The position numbers and the translations under genes are program-made. From Parathalassolituus penaei (lineage in GTDB: Bacteria; Pseudomonadota; Gammaproteobacteria; Pseudomonadales; Oceanobacteraceae): a stretch of 64,000 bases of DNA. Location of the stretch: NCBI RefSeq assembly GCF_026626885.1, contig NZ_JAPNOA010000018.1, positions 1 through 64,000 of the forward strand. Direction: 5' to 3'. Under the pieces are notes generated by a model. It had not been told where the DNA came from, made no database searches, and saw nothing but the letters and a program-made list of their open reading frames with translations. Shown here piece after piece: positions 8,628-17,900 of the stretch (its first letter is position 1; every line of letters begins with the position of its first letter).

Positions 8628-9784
8628 GCGGCTTTCTCCTCAACCTTGTCAGCACCACCGTTATTGCGGGCGGCTTGCTGGCGCATATCGCGGTACTGCT
8701 GCACCAGACCGGCAATACCTTTTGGCATAAACAGGGTAACCACCACAAACAGGGCTCCCAGTGCGAATAACCAGGCGTCGGGCAGGGCACCGGTCAGCCA
8801 GGTTTTGGCGTAGTTCACCAGCAGGGCACCAATCACGGCACCGTACAGCGTGGCACGACCACCCACGGCCACCCAGATCAGCATTTCGATGGAGTTCAGC
8901 GGCGAGAACTCCGACGGGTTGATAATGCCCACCTGCGGTACGTACAACGCACCCGCCACACCGGCCAGCATGGCCGACACACAGAACACAAACAGCTTGA
9001 TGTGCTCGACCCGGTAACCAACAAACCGTACACGGTTTTCAGCATCCCGCACCGCCATGGCCACGCGGCCGAGGCGGCTGATGATGATTGCCCGGCAGAT
9101 CAGATAACCCAGTGCCAGTGCCAGCACGGTCGCGCTGAACAGGGCAATGCGAGTGGTATCTGCCTGCAGGCTGAAGCCGAGAATGTCCTTGAAGTCGGTG
9201 AGGCCGTTGTTGCCACCAAAGCCCATTTCGTTACGGAAAAACGCCAGCAGCAGGGCATAGGTCAGGGCCTGGGTAATGATCGACAGATACACCCCGGTGA
9301 CCCGTGAGCGGAACGCGAACCAGCCAAATACAAACGCCAGCACACCCGGTGCCACCAGTACCATCAGCATGGCAAACCAGAACTGGTCAAAGCCGTGCCA
9401 GTACCATGGCAGCTCGTTCCAGTTCAGGAACACCATAAAGTCCGGCAGGTCGGGGTTACCGTACACACCACGATCACCAATCTGGCGCATCAGGTACATA
9501 CCCATGGCATAACCGCCGAGGGCAAAAAACGCACCGTGACCCAGGCTCAGAATGCCGAGGTAACCCCAGACCAGATCCACAGCCAGCGCCAGCAGCGCAT
9601 AGGCCAGATACTTGCCCAGCAGGGTAACGGTGTAGGTCGACAGGTGCAGGCCACTGGATTCCGGCACCAGCAGGTTGAGCACTGGCACCAGTACACCCAC
9701 GGCGATGAGCACCAGCAGAAAGCGCTGGCTGCCTTTATCCAGCAGACGCGGCTGGATCAGGTTGAGTTCGTTTGCTGCAGTCAT
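8624..9784 (-). CDS. urtC: urea ABC transporter permease UrtC
   Basis: LivM-like inner-membrane permease of the urea importer. Its 386 residues carry about ten hydrophobic helices, and the N-terminal part includes AYALLALAVDLVWGYLGILS, the usual early LivM-type segment. The permease-ATPase coupling region is around GRVAMAVRDAENRVRFVGY. It forms the channel with UrtB and is energised by UrtD/UrtE. It lies 3 bp downstream of urtB and overlaps urtD by 4 bp. Confidence 0.95.
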   Translation of the reverse strand: MTAANELNLIQPRLLDKGSQRFLLVLIAVGVLVPVLNLLVPESSGLHLSTYTVTLLGKYLAYALLALAVDLVWGYLGILSLGHGAFFALGGYAMGMYLMRQIGDRGVYGNPDLPDFMVFLNWNELPWYWHGFDQFWFAMLMVLVAPGVLAFVFGWFAFRSRVTGVYLSIITQALTYALLLAFFRNEMGFGGNNGLTDFKDILGFSLQADTTRIALFSATVLALALGYLICRAIIISRLGRVAMAVRDAENRVRFVGYRVEHIKLFVFCVSAMLAGVAGALYVPQVGIINPSEFSPLNSIEMLIWVAVGGRATLYGAVIGALLVNYAKTWLTGALPDAWLFALGALFVVVTLFMPKGIAGLVQQYRDMRQQAARNNGGADKVEEKAA

Positions 9785-9787
9785 GGA

Positions 9788-11389
9788 TTAACCCTCCGCC
9801 GACCGGCCTTTTTGCGGGAACAGGCCACGCGGGAATTTCTGGATAAACAGAATGATAAAAACCAGCACCAGGATCTTCGCCAGCACCGCACCGGCCGTAG
9901 GCTCCAGCACCTTGTTGGCAACCCCCAGTGACAAACCGGCCACCAGCGTGCCCCACAAATTGCCGACTCCACCAAAGACCACCACCATAAAGGAGTCGAT
10001 GATGTAGGCCTGGCCAAGGTTCGGACCAACGTTGGTGAGCTGGCTCAGCGCCACCCCGGCGACCCCGGCAATACCGGAACCCAAACCAAAGGTGAGTGCA
10101 TCCACCCGCGCCGAACGCACACCCATGGCGCGCGCCATGGCACGGTTCTGGGAAACCGCACGCACCTGCAAACCGAGGCGGGTGCGCTTCAGCAGCACAA
10201 ACAGCAGCGCAAATACCATCAGGCAGAAGATCAGGATGTAGATACGGTTCCAGGTCAGCGACAGCACCGGGCTCAGCTCCAGCGAGCCGGTCATCCAGTC
10301 CGGGGTTTGTACGGTGCGGTTTTGTGGTGACACAAAGGTGCGCACCAGCTGTTGCAGGATCAGGCTGATACCAAAGGTCGCCAGCAGGGTTTCCAGGGGA
10401 CGGCCGTACAAAAAGCGGATCACCGACCGTTCAATCAGAATGCCCATCAGCCCCGACACCACAAACGCTGCCGGAATCGACACCAGCACCGACAGGCCGA
10501 TATGGTCGGGCATCAGCAGCTGGATACCGTAGGTGGTGTAAGCGCCGAGCATGATGAGTTCGCCGTGCGCCATGTTGATGATGCCCATCACCCCGAAGGT
10601 AATGGCCAGACCAATCGCCGCCAGCACCAGCACCGAGCCGAGGCTCAGGCCAAAAAACAGGGTTTCGATATAACCGGACCACAGAATCTTGCGTTCGATA
10701 TTGGCCAGCGATTTGGCCGCCAGTTTGCCTTCGGCCGCTGCCGGGTTGCGGTCGTGTAATTGCTGCAGGGCGTTACGGGCTTCCGGTTCGAGGCTGTCGC
10801 CCAGCACTTCAATGGCATTACGGCCCGGTTTGCTGGCGTTACGCACTTCGTTGATGGCCAGCGCTACGGTCATGGCGTCACGCACATCGCTATTGGTTTC
10901 CTGCAGCTGCAGGCTGGTCAGGCGTTCGGTCAGCGCCGGGTCGGGGCTGCCCATCAGTGAGCGCACGGCGGTCAGACGCACCTGACTGTCGGCGCTGGTG
11001 AGTGCCAGCGATGACAACGCCACCCGCAGTTCCTTGCGCAGGGCGTTGTTGATCATGATGCGTTTGAGATCACTTTTGCTGGAGCTATAGGTGCGGCCAC
11101 TGACCAGCTCCTGCACGGAAAATTCGGGTTGTTCGGCCACCAGCAGAACCACCTGGTTGCTGGCTTTATCGGTATACAGATTGCCGTCGAGCAGGGCTTG
11201 CAGCCATACCGAGGTCTGGTCATGACCAACGCTCATCAGGTTCTGAACGGCGGTGGATTTGTCGTTGAAGCTGCCATTCAGCAACGCCACGGATTCATCC
11301 AGAGTGGCGGCGCGGCTGCCAAAACTCAGGCATAACAGCATCAGGGTGAGTACCAGCTGACGCCAGCCGGTGAGAGCAGGATAAGTCAC
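9788..11389 (-). CDS. urtB: urea ABC transporter permease UrtB
   Basis: LivH-like permease. I start it at GTG 11389 because AAGGAGG lies six bases upstream; this gives 533 residues. The longer in-frame reading to 11554 has no ribosome site and low-complexity N-terminal residues. A signal-like helix (LVLTLMLLCLSFGSRAA) is followed by a periplasmic helical region of about 200 residues, the extra N-terminal domain characteristic of UrtB. The LivH permease core comes after it (ITFGVMGIINMAHGELIMLG). The coupling loop is RAVSQNRAMARAMGV. It is 113 bp downstream of urtA. Confidence 0.94.
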   Translation of the reverse strand: MTYPALTGWRQLVLTLMLLCLSFGSRAATLDESVALLNGSFNDKSTAVQNLMSVGHDQTSVWLQALLDGNLYTDKASNQVVLLVAEQPEFSVQELVSGRTYSSSKSDLKRIMINNALRKELRVALSSLALTSADSQVRLTAVRSLMGSPDPALTERLTSLQLQETNSDVRDAMTVALAINEVRNASKPGRNAIEVLGDSLEPEARNALQQLHDRNPAAAEGKLAAKSLANIERKILWSGYIETLFFGLSLGSVLVLAAIGLAITFGVMGIINMAHGELIMLGAYTTYGIQLLMPDHIGLSVLVSIPAAFVVSGLMGILIERSVIRFLYGRPLETLLATFGISLILQQLVRTFVSPQNRTVQTPDWMTGSLELSPVLSLTWNRIYILIFCLMVFALLFVLLKRTRLGLQVRAVSQNRAMARAMGVRSARVDALTFGLGSGIAGVAGVALSQLTNVGPNLGQAYIIDSFMVVVFGGVGNLWGTLVAGLSLGVANKVLEPTAGAVLAKILVLVFIILFIQKFPRGLFPQKGRSAEG

Positions 11390-11502
11390 AAGGGACCTCC
11401 TTCCAGGGTTTTTCCGAGGGTGTTGTCCGGCTTGAGCCGGGCTAACGAATACGCGGGTAAGCAGGGAAACGGCAGCCGCAGGGCGCGGCTGCCGGTGCCG
11501 GA

Positions 11503-12798
11503 TCAGAAGTTCTGACCAGAGCAGGTTTTGGTAACGGTGTTGTAGTTGCCGCACTTGATTGGAGCAGTCCAGTCGGCAATCAGGTCTTTGGAGCCTGGCA
11601 GGAAGTCAGACCAGGCATCACCCGGAACCACACCTTCGGTTTGCCATACCACCGAGAACTGGCCATCGTCCTGGATTTCGCCAATCAGCACTGGCTTGCT
11701 CAGGTGGTGGTTCTTGTTCATCACCGCAGTGCCACCGGTCAGGTTTTTCACTTCCTGGCCAATCATGGCTTGCTCAACCTTTTCGACTTCAGTGGTCTTG
11801 GCTTTTTCAACGGCCTGGGCCCACATCTGGAAGCCGATGTAAGTGGCTTCCATCGGGTCGTTGGTTACGCGATCCGGATTCTTGGTGTAGGCCTGCCATT
11901 GCTTGATAAAGGCAGCGTTTTCCGGGGTATCCACGCTCTGGAAGTAGTTCCAGGCAGCCAGGTGGCCAACCAGAGGTTTGGTATCGATACCGGACAGTTC
12001 CTCTTCACCCACGGAGAACGCTACCACCGGAATGTCTTCGGCGCTGATCTGCTGGTTGGCCAGTTCCTTGTAGAACGGTACGTTGGCGTCACCGTTGATG
12101 GTGGACACTACCGCGGTTTTCTTGCCTTCAGAACCGAACTTCTTGATGTCGGAAACGATGGACTGCCAGTCGGAGTGACCGAACGGGGTGTAGTTCACCA
12201 TGATGTCGGATTCCGGCACGCCCTTGGCTTTCAGGTAGGCTTCCAGAATCTTGTTGGTGGTACGTGGGTAAACGTAGTCAGTACCGGCCAGAACCCAGCG
12301 TTTTACGCCGACATCGTTCATCAGGTAATCCACGGCTGGAATGGCTTGCTGGTTAGGCGCCGCACCGGTGTAGAACACGTTTTTGGAAGACTCTTCACCT
12401 TCGTACTGAACCGGGTAGAACATCAGGCCGTTCAGTTCTTCCAGAACTGGCAGGGCTGATTTGCGGGATACAGACGTCCAGCAACCGAAGATCACATCGA
12501 CTTTGTCTTTGGTCAGCAGCTCGCGGGTTTTTTCCGCAAACAGCGGCCAGTTGGACGCCGGGTCAACCACCACCGCTTCCAGTTTTTTGCCGAGCAGACC
12601 ACCTTTCTTGTTTTGCTCTTCCACCATCATCAACACGGTGTCTTTCAGAGTGGTTTCACTGATGGCCATGGTGCCGGACAGTGAGTGCAGAACGCCCACC
12701 TTGATGGTATCGGCTGCTTCTACCAGGGTGCTGAACAGGGTGCCTGTCATCACAGAGGTCGCCAACAGCACGGACTGTACGGAAGTCTTCAATTTCAT
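11503..12798 (-). CDS. urtA: urea ABC transporter substrate-binding protein UrtA
   Basis: Periplasmic urea-binding protein that delivers urea (and possibly short amides) to UrtBC. It is 431 residues from ATG 12798, preceded by AGAGGAA; a longer in-frame start at 12885 adds 29 residues before the signal peptide and is unlikely. The signal peptide ends FSTLVEAA, and mature binding-protein features begin TIKVGVLHSLSGTMAISE. It is the first gene of the minus-strand urea operon, with about 350 bp of upstream regulatory DNA. The 113-bp gap to urtB has no obvious terminator; read-through is expected, with UrtA likely made in excess. Confidence 0.95.
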   Translation of the reverse strand: MKLKTSVQSVLLATSVMTGTLFSTLVEAADTIKVGVLHSLSGTMAISETTLKDTVLMMVEEQNKKGGLLGKKLEAVVVDPASNWPLFAEKTRELLTKDKVDVIFGCWTSVSRKSALPVLEELNGLMFYPVQYEGEESSKNVFYTGAAPNQQAIPAVDYLMNDVGVKRWVLAGTDYVYPRTTNKILEAYLKAKGVPESDIMVNYTPFGHSDWQSIVSDIKKFGSEGKKTAVVSTINGDANVPFYKELANQQISAEDIPVVAFSVGEEELSGIDTKPLVGHLAAWNYFQSVDTPENAAFIKQWQAYTKNPDRVTNDPMEATYIGFQMWAQAVEKAKTTEVEKVEQAMIGQEVKNLTGGTAVMNKNHHLSKPVLIGEIQDDGQFSVVWQTEGVVPGDAWSDFLPGSKDLIADWTAPIKCGNYNTVTKTCSGQNF

Positions 12799-13037
12799 CC
12801 GGTAATTCCTCTTCTCGGTTGCGGTCTTTGCGTAAATAAGCGCGTGAATAGACGCGGAAATAGGCGTCTGGACTGCCTTCCCCACCGACCGTATGCGGGC
12901 GCATCAACACAGGAGCGCAGGAGTGTCGGGGGCAGAGCCTGCCGGTCGGGGCAGCCAGACTGTCGAGGTTCATAGTGAGGGGCAGGGCGGATTTACCCAA
13001 TGCGCAGAAGACGCGCGGGGATGGGGTGATGTGCGTA

Positions 13038-13053
13038 TACGTCAAATGACGTA
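13038..13053. promoter_or_regulatory. palindromic operator upstream of urtA
   Basis: TACGTCA-AA-TGACGTA is a perfect 7+7 inverted repeat with a 2-base spacer, 240 bp upstream of the urtA start. An almost identical palindrome (14871-14886) precedes the NCS1-sensor kinase gene. A LuxR-type response regulator made from that locus is the natural candidate to bind both; that is inference. No sigma-54 type -24/-12 element was seen in the rest of 12799-13147, which otherwise holds only a 9-bp-stem hairpin at 13099. Confidence 0.6.
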
Positions 13054-13098
13054 GTTTGGTCGGGCCGCGATCGGATCTGGCGTCTGGTGTCTATCTCG

Positions 13099-13120
13099 TT
13101 CCAACGCTCCTGCGTTGGAA
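13099..13120. repeat. short hairpin element
   Basis: TTCCAACGC-TCCT-GCGTTGGAA, a perfect 9-bp stem with a 4-base loop and no T-run. It resembles widespread intergenic palindromes. It lies between the urt promoter region and the 300-bp repeat block. Confidence 0.6.
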
Positions 13121-13147
13121 TGCAACGGTGTCTGCGGGGTCATGTTT

Positions 13148-14074
13148 GATGTTGTTCGTCCGACTTCTGGCGGCCACTCGGCTTGTTAAATAGCCTGGCC
13201 GTTTGCCCTCTTGGGGGACCTTGTCCCCCGGCCGGGCGGGCCTCCCCCTGCTTTTGCCCTGCTGGGCTCGTGTCTCCGGTTTTCACCGACAACGGCGTTT
13301 CGACCCCGGCCCGATGGCACATCCCTGTGCCAACGGGCCTTGCGGGGCATCCATGCCCCTGCTGGGTCGGCCGTTGCGGTGAATCCCGGCTCGCCCAGAT
13401 GGGCAATTAACGGCAGCCAGCTGCGCTGGGTGAAAGCGGTGTGCTGGTGGATGCTGTTCTTCCGACGTCCGGCGCTTTGCGGCTACTCGGCTTGTTAATT
13501 GGCCAGGCTGTTTGCCCTCTTGGGGGACCTTGTCCCCCGGCCGGGCGGGCCTCCCCCTGCTTTTGCCCGACTGGGCTCGTTTATCCGGTATTCCCCGACA
13601 ACGGCGGTTCGACCCCGGCCCGATGGCACGTCCCTGTGCCAACGGGCCTTGCGGGGCATCCATGCCCCGGCTGGGTCGGCCGTTGCGGTGAATCCCGGCT
13701 CGCCCAGATGGGCATTCCGTAGCCAGTTGCGCTGGGTGAAAGCGGTGTGCTGGTGGATGCTGTTCTTCCGGCGTCCGGCGTCCGGCGTCCGGCGCTTTGC
13801 GGCTACTCGGCTTGTTAATTGGCCAGGCTGTTTGCCCTCTTGGGGGACCTTGTCCCCCGGCCGGGCGGGCCTCCCCCTGCTTTTGCCCGACTGGGCTCGT
13901 GTTTCCGGTTTTCACCGACAACGGCGTTTCGACCCCGGCCCGATGGCACGTCCTTGTGCCAACGGGCCTTGCGGGGCATCCATGCCCCGGCTGGGTCGGC
14001 CGTTGCGGTGAATCCCGGCTCGCCCAGATGGGCAATTAACGGCAGCCAGCTGCGCTGGGGAAATCCGGTGTTAA
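13148..14074. repeat. three tandem copies of a ~300-bp non-coding repeat
   Basis: Units begin at 13148, 13450 and 13756 (302, 306 and about 319 bp) and are nearly identical along most of their length. Each contains the hairpin GGGGGACCTTGTCCCCC, a GACAACGGCG segment and AATCCCGGCTCGCCCAGATG. Unit 3 is longer because GCGTCCG is reiterated near its start. Open frames run through the block, but they follow from GC-rich repetition and are not backed by the diverged copy at 51245-51400, which has stops. I regard it as a mobile or amplified intergenic element, not genes. Confidence 0.85.
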
Positions 14075-14120
14075 TGGATGCTCTGTTGTAGTGTGGGCAT
14101 TTATGCCCACAAGAACGGCC

Positions 14121-14225
14121 CCGATGCCCGATGCCCGATGCCCGATGCCCGATGCCCGATGCCCGATGCCCGATGCCCGATGCCCGATGCCCGATGCCCG
14201 ACGCCCGACGCCCGACGTCCGACGG
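14121..14225. repeat. 7-bp tandem repeat, 15 units
   Basis: Fifteen consecutive heptamers: eleven CCGATGC, two CCGACGC, one CCGACGT and one CCGACGG. The variant units are all at the right end. It lies between the 300-bp repeat block and the lipoprotein gene. The 7-bp period means copy-number change would shift any reading frame across it; no gene start is visible upstream of it. Confidence 0.95.
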
Positions 14226-14293
14226 TTACTCGCTGTCAAACTGGCTGGGGCGTTATGATGGCGCCGTTTTTTCAGGAACCAATGGAGCGGGAT

Positions 14294-14731
14294 ATGGTTG
14301 GCAAGCTGGTGGGGGTGTTGTTGGGCAGTTTGTTTATGGTGGCTTGTGCGGGTAATCGCCCGGTCGAGACGCTTGCTGTCACTGTCGATAAACCGCTCGA
14401 AGCAACGGCCGATATGCTGTTTACACGGGGAATGTTGTGCTGGTCGCGGAACGAAAGCGATCGGGAAGGACGGTTGGTTCAATTGGTTGGTGTTTCAGCG
14501 AATGTCGCGTCGATTTCGGTATTGAACTACACCCGGGAAAATGGACCCGGAGACAGCGTATTCTCGATGAATCTGTCCCGTCAGGGCGATCGTTCCTCTC
14601 TGGCGATGTATGAAAATCGTCATGACTGCTCGTTGTTCAAAGGCTGTCAGACCGGAATTTACACGGCCGATGTCAAACGCTGGATCACAGGTGATGCCAC
14701 TTGTTCGTCCATCGATTTGCCGCTTCGCTAA
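14294..14731 (+). CDS. small predicted lipoprotein
   Basis: Unrecognised family. It is 145 residues from ATG 14294, chosen because GGAG lies six bases upstream; an ATG four codons earlier is possible. The N-terminus is MVGKLVGVLLGSLFMVACAG, a lipoprotein signal with Cys after MVA. Asn at +3 follows Ala and Gly, so the sorting destination is unclear. The mature part is hydrophilic, with four more cysteines (MLCWSR, HDCSLFKGC, DATCSS) that could form disulfides in the periplasm. It is a single gene between the repeat block and the sensor kinase. Confidence 0.65.
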   Translation: MVGKLVGVLLGSLFMVACAGNRPVETLAVTVDKPLEATADMLFTRGMLCWSRNESDREGRLVQLVGVSANVASISVLNYTRENGPGDSVFSMNLSRQGDRSSLAMYENRHDCSLFKGCQTGIYTADVKRWITGDATCSSIDLPLR

Positions 14732-14870
14732 AAGAATGCGACTAAAGTACTTGTCTGGTTAACATCACTCTGCGTGGTTAATTTCGCTGCCAAAAATCCA
14801 TTGCATAAGGTTTGTGCAATGCTTTTTTGATAATCAAAAGCCTTTTCTGAAACCCTGGTCAAATCACGGC

Positions 14871-14886
14871 TACGTTAAATAACGTA
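14871..14886. promoter_or_regulatory. palindromic operator upstream of the sensor kinase gene
   Basis: TACGTTA-AA-TAACGTA, a perfect 7+7 inverted repeat with a 2-base AA spacer, centred about 72 bp before the sensor start. It differs from the urtA palindrome at one symmetric position only (C/G changed to T/A in both arms). A possible -10 (TTAGAAT) lies about 50 bp downstream, which would place the palindrome near -60, a usual activator position. Confidence 0.6.
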
Positions 14887-14950
14887 GTGACCGGATTGCG
14901 CTGGCGTTATTCCCTGCCACAGGCGTTAGAATCCGGATACCCAGGGCCAT

Positions 14951-17900
14951 ATGACTTCCGACTCCCGCATGAAAGCCAACACCGTGGTGGCGCCGCGGCG
15001 TACCTACAACAAACTCATCGCCAACGAGATGATGGAAGATTTTGCGCTGCGCTTTACTGCCCGGCGGGTTCGGCGCTGGTCGATGGGGTGGGTGGCGAAC
15101 ACCGCGTTGGGCACTGTTGCGTTTTTGGTGCTGGAGGCGCTGGGCGGGGCGATTACCCTCAGTTATGGTGTGCCGAATGCGCTGGCTGCCATTGCCGCGG
15201 TGAGCCTGATTGTGCTGCTGAGCGGTTTCCCGATCAGTTATTACGCCGCCCGTTATGGCGTGGATATCGATCTGTTAAGCCGGGGGGCCGGTTTTGGGTA
15301 TTTGGGCTCGACCATCGCCTCGCTGATTTACGCCTCGTTCACCTTTATCTTTTTTGCCCTCGAAGCCGCGGTAATGGCGACGGCCTTACAGCTGTTGCTG
15401 GGGTTGCCGCTGGTGGCGGGGTATATCTTCAGTGCACTGGTGGTGATACCGCTGGTGACCCACGGTATTACCAACATTGGCCGTTTTCAGCAGTTGTCGC
15501 AGCCGCTGTGGTTACTGCTGCAGTTGGTGCCGCTGTATTTTGTGTTCACCCATCCCGACAGTGGTGTCGGCGAATGGCTGGATTACACCGGATTGGGTAG
15601 TCAGGAACAGGCGGCGCATTTTGATTTTCTGCTGTTTGGCGCGGCGTCGGCGGTGTTGTTGTCGATTGTGGCGCAGATCGGCGAGCAGGTGGATTTTCTG
15701 CGGTTTATGTCGCCAGCGCGGCCGGGGCGCGAGTGGCAATGGTGGGTATCGGTATTTGCCGCTGGCCCCGGCTGGATTGTGGTGGGTGCCGCCAAAATGG
15801 TGCTAGGGTCTTTCCTCGCTTATCTGGCCTTGCAGCATGGGCTGGCGGCGACCGAAGCCGGGCAGCCCGCCTATATGTACCAGATGGTGTTTGGTTACCT
15901 CACCGACAACAAAACCCTGGCGTTATGGCTGGCGGCCTCGTTTGTGATTGTGTCGCAGGTGAAGATCAACGTCGCCAACGCCTACGCCGGATCACTGGCC
16001 TGGTCGAACTGGTTTTCACGTATTACTCATAGCCATCCTGGCCGAGTGGTGTGGGTTCTGTTTAACGTCACCATCGCCCTGATGCTGATGTTGTTGGGCG
16101 TATACGAGGCGCTGGAACGCACCCTGCAGATTTATTCGGTGCTGGTGCTGGCGTGGATCGGCTCGATTGTGGCCGACCTTGTCATCAACAAACCCCTCGG
16201 CCTCAGCCCTAAACACATCGAGTTCAAACGCTCGTGCCTGTACGACATCAACCCGGTGGGGGTTGGTTCGATGCTGCTGGCATCGGTGGTCGGCCTGCTC
16301 GGACACCTGTCGGTATTTGGCGACACCTTCCGCGCTGCCGCCTCGTTTGTGGCGTTTTTCCTGCCCTTTGTGACTGCGCCACTAATCGCCTGGGCCACCG
16401 GCAGCCGTTATTACCTGTTGCCTCAAGCCCCCGAGCCAATTGCCACTGACAGCCCGATTCAGGAACAGACCTGCAGCGTTTGTGAGATGGCATTTGAACC
16501 GGAAGACATGCACGCGTGCCCGGCTTACGGCCAGCCGATTTGCTCCCTGTGCTGTTCGCTGGACGTGCGTTGCAACAACGGTTGTCGCACCGAAGCCACC
16601 GTTTCCAGCCAGTTCCGCCAGTTGCTCAGCCCGTGGATGCCAACACGCATCATGAGTTGGTTGTGGTCGTCGTCGGGGCAGTTTGTGATGATTCTGGGCG
16701 GCCTCAGCCTGCTGGTGGCCTTTATCCTGATGCTGGTATACGTACAGATTCCGCTGCCCATGGACGAACACCAGTTGCTGGGAGCGGCGTTTGTCAAAAC
16801 CTTCTTCCTGCTCACCATCCTGATTGGTGTGGTGAGCTGGCTGTTTATTCTGGCGCGCAGCAGCAACCAGGCCGCCGTCAATGAATCGCGCCTGCAGACC
16901 ATCCTGCTCAACCAGGAGATCGAAGCCCACGAACGCACCGCCGCCGAACTGCAAAAAGCCAAAGAGACCGCCGAAAACGCCAACCAGGCCAAGAACCGTT
17001 ATCTGGCCGGGATCAGCCACGAGTTGCGTACACCGCTGAACATCCTGCTGGGGTATGCCCAGCTGCTCAAGAACGATGGCACGGTGACCACCGACAAACG
17101 CCAATTCGCCGACATCATTCATCGTAACGGTGAACACCTTGCCGATCTGATTGAAGGCCTGCTGGAGATTTCCAAAATCGAAGCAGGACGGCTGGAGCTG
17201 GAGCGCGATGATATTCCGCTGCGCAACTTTATCGACCAGATCGCCGACATGTTCCGCCTGCAAGCGGAGAGCAAAGGCCTGACCTTCGAGTACGTGCGTC
17301 CGCAGAACCTGCCGGAGCGGGTCAGTGGCGACAAAAAACGCCTGCGCCAGATTCTGATCAACCTGCTGTCGAACGCCATCAAGTTCACCCCCAAAGGCAA
17401 TGTCAGCCTGCAGGTGCACTACCGCAACGAAATCGCCAGCTTTGTGGTGCGCGACACCGGTATTGGTATCGACCAACACGACCTCGACACCATCTTTGTG
17501 CCGTTTGCGCGGGTACGTTCGGAATCAACGCGGTCGATACCCGGCACCGGCCTTGGGCTGACCATTTCGCGGGCGTTATCGCACCTGATGGGTGGTGATA
17601 TTGCCTGCCGTAGCGAAAGCGGCAAAGGCAGCGAGTTCACCCTGACCCTGTTGTTGCCGCGCCAGCTCAATACCCGCCAGCCGGTGATCAGCGACTTCAG
17701 CCGCATTACCGGCTACCTCGGACAACCGCAGACCCTGCTGGTGGTGGATGACGACCCGATACAGCGCCAGCTGGTGGCCGACATTCTCGAACCGCTGGGC
17801 TTTGTGATTGTGCAGGCCGAAGACGCCACCAGCGCCCTGAGCGTTCTGGAACAACGCAAAACCGAACACCCGATAGACCTGGCCTTGCTGGACGTACTGA

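Noticed and set aside
12799-13147. Sigma-54 (-24/-12) promoter for urtA
   Set aside because: I looked for a GGCAC-N5-TTGCA-like element on the minus strand and found none; the palindrome at 13038 is the only clear signal.
13283-14035. 250-codon minus-strand frame and several plus-strand frames in the 300-bp repeat block
   Set aside because: The frames follow from GC-rich repetition; units differ in length by non-multiples of three, and the diverged copy at 51245-51400 contains stops.
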